Of a stretch of DNA of 64,000 nt, positions 61,691 through 64,000 are shown in pieces. The notes beneath the pieces were generated by a model that worked only from the letters and a program-made list of their open reading frames with translations, searched no databases and had not been told where the DNA came from. A program made the position numbers and the translations under genes. Position 1 is the stretch's first letter. Each line of letters begins with the position of its first letter. The DNA is from Istiophorus platypterus (lineage: Eukaryota > Chordata > Actinopteri > Istiophoriformes > Istiophoridae): the NCBI GenBank assembly GCA_016859345.1, contig CM029122.1, positions 8,449,575 to 8,513,574 of the forward strand, read 5' to 3'.

Positions 61691-62430
61691 GCAAACTCTC
61701 CATGTGACCCGCAAAAACAAAGAAAACATTACTGCCAAACATTCTCAAGTGCTGACTGAATTGGAAAATTAGATTTATTTTTTTTTCTCTCAAAAATACT
61801 TTAGCAAATGATGTAGGGGAAATAGTAAAATGTCAGGGATACCATTCTACAGTAATGTTCCACTTTTGTTATACATTACTTGCCACGCATTAGATGAAAC
61901 TGTAACGGAATTAGGTAGCTGCTGTGCAACTCAATGTAATTCTTGCTAAGATCAAACTCTTCCAGTTCACTGCTGAGACACCTCTAACTATAATGCAGAT
62001 ATCCACTGTACTAGAATGGCACTGCACTAAAGTGTGCTTATATAGCGTGTTTGGCTTTAAATCAAAGAAAATTTAACACATTTTTCAGGTCACTTAGGGA
62101 ACTGAACTTCTTTTTTTACTCTGGGTTCAATGATACACGCTGTATGTAGTGATTTGTTTTTGGTCGTATGTCGAACCACATGGTCAAAACCTCCTGACGA
62201 AACATGTTTTGCAAGGCTTTAATTTCAGTCATGGCTTTGAAAAAGCAGATAGGCCTAGTGCTGTTTTTTGCAGTGATGGTGTTATGACAGATATATATGA
62301 AAAACGTGTCTCTGACATGTTGGGTTCAGTCTGGATAACTGAAGAATGAAAACTGTACATCCGTGTGGAAGGTGCCTACATTTTTGTAATAATTAGAAAT
62401 TCTGTCAAATAAAAGGTAAATTTATTAAAC
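61691..62430 (+). other. uchl3: UCHL3 3' UTR with poly(A) signal
   Basis: After the TGA at 61688-61690 the sequence is A/T-rich non-coding up to an AATAAA at 62408-62413, the likely poly(A) signal, giving a 3' UTR of about 0.72 kb. The Tc1 element begins roughly 160 bases further on and is not part of the transcript. Confidence 0.6.
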
Positions 62431-62591
62431 ATTTCTGTCATGGATCTTTTATGTGACACAAACATCTTACCTATTTGAAGGTATTTGTTTACTTTTTGTG
62501 TAAATTAGACTTTGACAGCTTTATAGTCAGATTTATGTAACTGGAACAGACATAGTAGACAATTTTAAGTAAATATTCTGGTGCACTGCTA

Positions 62592-63734
62592 CAGTGGCAT
62601 GGAAAAGTTTGGGCACCCCTGGTCAAAATTTCTGTTCCTGTGAATAGTTAAGCGAGTAAAAAATGACTTGATTTCCAAAAAGCATAATGTTAAAGATTAC
62701 ACATTTTCTAAAAATGACTGAGCCAGATTCGTTCAGGCCCCCTGCATGGTCAGTAATCAGTAACACTCGCTTTGGCAAGTACCCTAGCATTTAGACATTT
62801 TTGTAGCAGCAGAGACTCTTTCAGTTCTTGCTTGGGGGATTTTCATCCGTCCTTCTTCGCGAAACACTTTTAGTTCTGTAAGATTATTGGGCCTTCTTCC
62901 ATGCTCTGCTCTTTTCAAGTCTGTACACGAATTTTCAATTATGTTTAGTTTGAGCAACTGTGAGAAACAAGGCAAAACCTTTAGCTTGCACCTTTTGAGA
63001 TAGTCCACTGGTCTCTTGTGGTTTTTGGGTGTTTTTAGGATCATTATCCTGTTCCAGAAGCCATCCGCTTTTACTCCCCTGGTTTTTCATAGGCATTGTG
63101 ATGTTTGCTCCCAGAATTTTCTGGTATTTAATTGAATCCATTCTTCCCTCTACCAGTGAAATGTTCCTGGTGCCACTGGCACAACCCCAAAGCATGAACA
63201 ATCCACCCCAATGCTTAACAGTTGAAGTGTTGCTCATGGTGGCCTGGAAGCTCTATTTTAACCTCATCAGTCCACAGGACTTGTTTCTAAAATGCATCAG
63301 ATTTGTTTAGGTGATCCTTTGCAAACTCCTGATGCTGAAATTTGCCGTGAGGGCGCAGGAAAGGTTTTCCTCTGATGCCTCCTCCATGAAGATCACGTTT
63401 GTGCAGGTGTCCATGCACAGTAGAACAGTGCACCACCACTCCAGAGTCTGCTAAATCTTCCTGAAGGTATTTTGCAGTCAAACAGTTTTAATCTTACACG
63501 CACCTAGACCTCCACTTTTCCTGTTAACTGCCATTTCTTACTACATTACATGCTAAGGAAACAGCTACCTGAAATGTTTTGCTATCTTCTTCCAGACTTC
63601 TCCTGCTCCTTTCCTATCAATTTAATCTTCAGGGTGCCAGGGGGGCTTCACAGAGGAGACAACTACTGTTGATTGTTAAGAAAAAACAGAACAGAAAGTT
63701 TTAGCAGGATTGCCCAAACTTTTTCATTCCGCTG
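62592..63734 (-). mobile_element. Tc1/mariner-superfamily DNA transposon, inactive
   Basis: Terminal inverted repeats: left begins cagtggcatggaaaagtttg; the right end, read on the minus strand, begins cagcggaatgaaaaagtttg. Both ends abut TA (62590-62591 and 63735-63736), the Tc1 target duplication. The transposase is on the minus strand in broken frames: an N-terminal DNA-binding part around 63481-63287, a central part around 63237-62935 with LWGCASGTRN, EGRMDSIKYQKILG and the catalytic-region motif QDNDPKNT, and a C-terminal part around 62935-62784 with IENS. Length 1143 bases is somewhat short for a full Tc1 (about 1.2-1.6 kb). Frame breaks show it cannot make an intact transposase; the mismatched ends suggest an old copy. 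Confidence 0.9.
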
Positions 63735-63736
63735 TA

Positions 63737-64000
63737 AATCTGAAATGAGAAACAGGTCTCTCAGTTGGGAATACAAAAAGCTATTGATTTGAATGCAACC
63801 TGGAGCCTGCTCTAAAAGTTGCGTGACTTAAGTTTTCATAATTTTACTGCTAATATGTCACTTATACCAACTTATTCCATGACCTTTTGTAACGAGTCTT
63901 TTTTTGTTTGTTTGTTTCATCATCTTTAAGGTTCTTTCATATTTAAGAGGCTGCTGGTACATTTCTTAAAGATGCCTCAAGAATACATCAGCCTCATGGA
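63737..64000. other. Sequence right of the Tc1 element, nothing recognised
   Basis: A/T-rich, with a tttgtttg run (63902-63917). In human the next gene on this side is LMO7 (plus strand); none of its coding sequence is visible here. Confidence 0.5.

Overview
This is nuclear DNA from a vertebrate, almost certainly a ray-finned (teleost) fish and probably a percomorph. The support is three split genes with GT-AG introns, many (AC)n/(CT)n/(AAT)n microsatellites, a decayed Tc1-type transposon, and interspersed repeats of a kind I know from percomorph fish. The window carries a conserved vertebrate gene block, TBC1D4 (minus) - COMMD6 (minus) - UCHL3 (plus), in the same order and orientation as human 13q22. 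There are no operons, CRISPR arrays or other prokaryotic features.

Layout. 1-20.7 kb: no gene recognised. It holds microsatellites, low-complexity tracts, several repeat remnants and high-complexity stretches that could be regulatory. 20.76-48.46 kb, minus strand: TBC1D4 (AS160), a Rab GTPase-activating protein. I could join 23 coding exons in one frame (1257 codons plus stop) covering two PTB domains, a phosphorylated linker, a calmodulin-binding segment, a Rab-GAP TBC domain and a C-terminal coiled coil. 48.46-50.2 kb: GC-rich TBC1D4 5' region, then unexplained sequence. 50.24-53.33 kb, minus strand: COMMD6, seven exons, 199 residues, with a full N-terminal half that the short mammalian protein lacks. 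53.5-57.8 kb: intergenic, with long (AC)n and (AAT)n(GTT)n tracts. 58.01-62.41 kb, plus strand: UCHL3, nine coding exons including one of 12 bases, 232 residues, catalytic residues Q89/C95/H169/D184 present. 62.59-63.73 kb: a dead Tc1 transposon with recognisable inverted ends and a TA target duplication.

The genes do not form a pathway together. TBC1D4 controls insulin-regulated vesicle (GLUT4) traffic through Rabs, COMMD6 belongs to the COMMD/Commander family acting in endosomal recycling and NF-kB control, and UCHL3 is a ubiquitin/NEDD8 C-terminal hydrolase. Their adjacency is ancestral synteny. I found no convincing undescribed system. The points most worth checking are splicing-related: a vestigial copy of an exon start in TBC1D4, a 30-T tract and a (TG)n tract beside TBC1D4 splice sites, a frame-deciding weak donor, an intron bounded by a direct repeat, and the UCHL3 microexon. 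Some unexplained open frames are also listed.
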